A stretch of DNA of 7,623 nt, taken from NCBI GenBank assembly GCA_035270785.1, contig DATESN010000116.1, positions 1 to 7,623 of the forward strand. Reading direction: 5' to 3'. A program made the translations under genes and the position numbers. Shown here in pieces: positions 6,389-7,623 of this stretch. How positions within the stretch are numbered: the first letter of the stretch is position 1; every line of letters begins with the position of its first letter. The notes under the pieces are model-generated. The model worked only from the letters and a program-made list of their open reading frames with translations. It was not told the DNA's origin and made no database searches. This DNA is from DATESN01 sp035270785 (lineage in GTDB: Bacteria; Bacillota; Clostridia; Lachnospirales; Lachnospiraceae).

Positions 6389-7456
6389 TTACCACTTCTT
6401 CAATTCCTTAATTTTATTTGTTAACTTTTCTGCCATTTTACAATGTGTTGTTTCACTAGGATGCCAATCTGATCCAATTCCATCGCTCTCTAATTGTACA
6501 TCAAATTCCATAAAGAAAATATTGGTGTCTTTTTTATCTTTGGCAAATCTCTCCACTTGACTATGAATGACAGGGCACAAATCTTGTCCCATGACTCCTA
6601 GCGTACATAGAATTGTGGAATGTCTGTTATGCTCTCTGACATATTCTAAAAATTGATAATATGTTTTTTCGAATTCTGTGATTCGTTCTGGAATATTTCT
6701 CACATAGCTAGCGTCATTTGTACCTAAATTAATTACAATAATATCGGGAACAAAATGGGAATGATTCCAAACTTCCCAGTCTTCTTTTTGCATATTTAGG
6801 TCCTTGCATAAAGAAGCATCTGTATATTGATATAGCATTGGCATTAACCAATCATTGAGAGGTTCATCCACCGTTTCTTCCACCCAAGCAGAGACTATCC
6901 CTATTCCACTCCACGCCACCAAATGATAATCTGCGTCAAATGCTCTTGCGCATCTAGCAGCATAGGCCGTCCAGCAATTTTCCTGGGCGGTATTAAAAAC
7001 ATCCACTTCAAAAGTTCCTTCAATTCCATAACCACAAGTCAAGGAATCTCCAATAAACTCCATTTTTCTCTGTTTCTCTTTTGTTGGAATGATTGGATGT
7101 TGGGTATCTGTTTTAAACGATATAATTCCCACTTTACCAAAGGCTTCTTCCGATATTTTCACTAATCTTATCTTTACCGTTTTTTCTTGGTTTGAATGGT
7201 AAAGCATATAATCTTTTTCTTCTACATCTAATGAAAATCGTTTACTGGGTGTTAACTCATCATCAACAAAAACAGCAACCCATGCTTTATATATTTCATC
7301 TCCCTGATGTCCATTTGTCCAAAGTGTTGCCCATAGGTCCTTTCCCGTAAATATAAACTCAACAGCGGAGGATGAATAATTCAAATACCGAATATGATCT
7401 ATCATTAAACTTCTTCCAAGTATTCTTACATTATTATTATTTGCTAAAAACTCCAT
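6389..7456 (-). CDS. SGNH-hydrolase esterase, carbohydrate esterase family 2-like (probable sugar O-deacetylase)
   Basis: A 355-aa two-domain protein. Residues 1 to about 120 look like the beta-rich N-terminal jelly-roll domain of family CE2 (for example DLWATLWTNG and AWVAVFVDDE). From about 131 runs an SGNH hydrolase: block I with the nucleophile Ser138 in FIGDSLTCGYG, a Gly in AWSGIG (182-186), block III Asn in NLGTND (243-248), and block V SDWHPS with Asp330 and His332. CE2 enzymes remove O-acetyl groups from xylan/glucomannan sugars, and deacetylation of acetyl sugars is the likely reaction here. Characterised CE2 enzymes are often secreted, but the start MEFLANNNNVRILGR is not a signal peptide, so action inside the cell on imported sugars is inferred. 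The ATG at 7456 has AGGAG 5 nt upstream. It appears monocistronic; I see no clear promoter upstream. The polysaccharide specificity cannot be read. Confidence 0.88.
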   Translation of the reverse strand: MEFLANNNNVRILGRSLMIDHIRYLNYSSSAVEFIFTGKDLWATLWTNGHQGDEIYKAWVAVFVDDELTPSKRFSLDVEEKDYMLYHSNQEKTVKIRLVKISEEAFGKVGIISFKTDTQHPIIPTKEKQRKMEFIGDSLTCGYGIEGTFEVDVFNTAQENCWTAYAARCARAFDADYHLVAWSGIGIVSAWVEETVDEPLNDWLMPMLYQYTDASLCKDLNMQKEDWEVWNHSHFVPDIIVINLGTNDASYVRNIPERITEFEKTYYQFLEYVREHNRHSTILCTLGVMGQDLCPVIHSQVERFAKDKKDTNIFFMEFDVQLESDGIGSDWHPSETTHCKMAEKLTNKIKELKKW

Positions 7457-7485
7457 CTTATCTCCTTATCTTCATAATAAACATA

Positions 7486-7502
7486 GGCGTTTGCGAAACG
7501 CC
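7486..7502. repeat. Perfect 7-bp hairpin, 3-nt loop, upstream of the esterase gene
   Basis: GGCGTTT-GCG-AAACGCC is a perfect palindrome with a GC-rich stem in otherwise AT-rich DNA. No T-tract follows on either strand, so it is not a typical terminator. It lies about 20 bp before the esterase ribosome binding site (7462-7466) and could be a regulator-binding site or leader hairpin. Confidence 0.7.
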
Positions 7503-7504
7503 AC

Positions 7505-7528
7505 AGCCCTCATAAATACGGGCTTTTT
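7505..7528 (+). terminator. Possible weak intrinsic terminator on the plus strand
   Basis: AGCCC (7505-7509) and GGGCT (7520-7524) form a 5-bp stem around a 10-nt loop, ending in TTTTT. No plus-strand gene lies upstream in the window, so if functional it may block antisense read-through into the plus-strand leader to the right. The short stem and long loop keep confidence low. Confidence 0.35.
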
Positions 7529-7544
7529 ACTTGTATAAAACAAA

Positions 7545-7623
7545 ACATCTCCTCAATGGTTTATGATAAAATAGAGTTGTCAAGAAACCACTTTATCAAT
7601 CCACCAAAAAGGAGATGTACCTA
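7545..7623 (+). promoter_or_regulatory. Leader of a putative plus-strand gene, with extended -10 and a ribosome binding site paired to an upstream arm
   Basis: AAAAAGGAG (7606-7614) is a strong Shine-Dalgarno; a start about 9 nt later would fall just past the window end. ACATCTCCT (7545-7553) is perfectly complementary to AGGAGATGT (7610-7618), which contains that site. The complementarity continues inward imperfectly, including TGATAAA (7564-7570) against TTTATCA (7592-7598). An extended -10, TG-A-TAAAAT (7564-7572), would start transcripts near 7579, after the left arm. The layout resembles transposase leaders that hide the ribosome binding site in read-through RNA. The gene itself is not visible, so its identity is unknown. 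Confidence 0.45.

Noticed and set aside
7576..7583. Perfect -35 TTGACA on the minus strand as an esterase promoter
   Set aside because: No -10-like hexamer lies 15-19 nt downstream; the nearest (TATCAT) is only 10 nt away.

Overview
The window is AT-rich. All six complete genes read on the minus strand, in the order 7456 to 22. The dnaX-ebfC-recR block, the strong AGGAG-type ribosome binding sites, the U-tract terminators and a LysM membrane protein of a clostridial type all point to a low-GC Firmicute, most likely a Clostridia/Lachnospiraceae chromosome. The taxonomic placement is inference from protein style and gene order, not a database match.

Layout in the direction of transcription (high to low coordinates). 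At 7457-7623 lies a 167-bp non-coding stretch with three inverted repeats. Its right end looks like the leader of a plus-strand gene that would begin just outside the window. Next is a two-domain SGNH esterase of the carbohydrate esterase family 2 type (7456-6389), closed by a hairpin terminator. A 221-bp gap follows, with a good sigma-A-type promoter (6297-6325) and a set of 12-bp repeats. After it come five closely packed genes: 6-phosphofructokinase (6167-5094), dnaX (5076-3517), ebfC/ybaB (3503-3150), recR (3150-2554) and galM (2537-1497). Spacings are 17 nt, 13 nt, a 1-nt overlap and 16 nt. This unit ends at a textbook intrinsic terminator (1461-1490). A separately promoted gene (1365-22) encodes a single-pass membrane protein with a C-terminal LysM domain and a hexapeptide-repeat stalk. 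A further promoter-like sequence in its last codons may serve a gene beyond the window.

Functionally, the five-gene unit combines the clamp-loader subunit (DnaX), a nucleoid-associated protein (EbfC) and a recombination mediator (RecR), a widely conserved neighbourhood, with two sugar-metabolism enzymes at its ends: phosphofructokinase in front and aldose 1-epimerase behind. The phosphofructokinase has an unusual active-site combination (Gly-Gly-Asn-Gly with Pro-Lys-Thr-Ile-Asp-Asn-Asp). The esterase would act on acetylated sugars and has no visible signal peptide.

I found no rRNA, tRNA, CRISPR array or complete mobile element. The most interesting non-coding signal is the right-end leader, where a plus-strand ribosome binding site is complementary to an upstream arm, an arrangement known from insertion-sequence transposase leaders.
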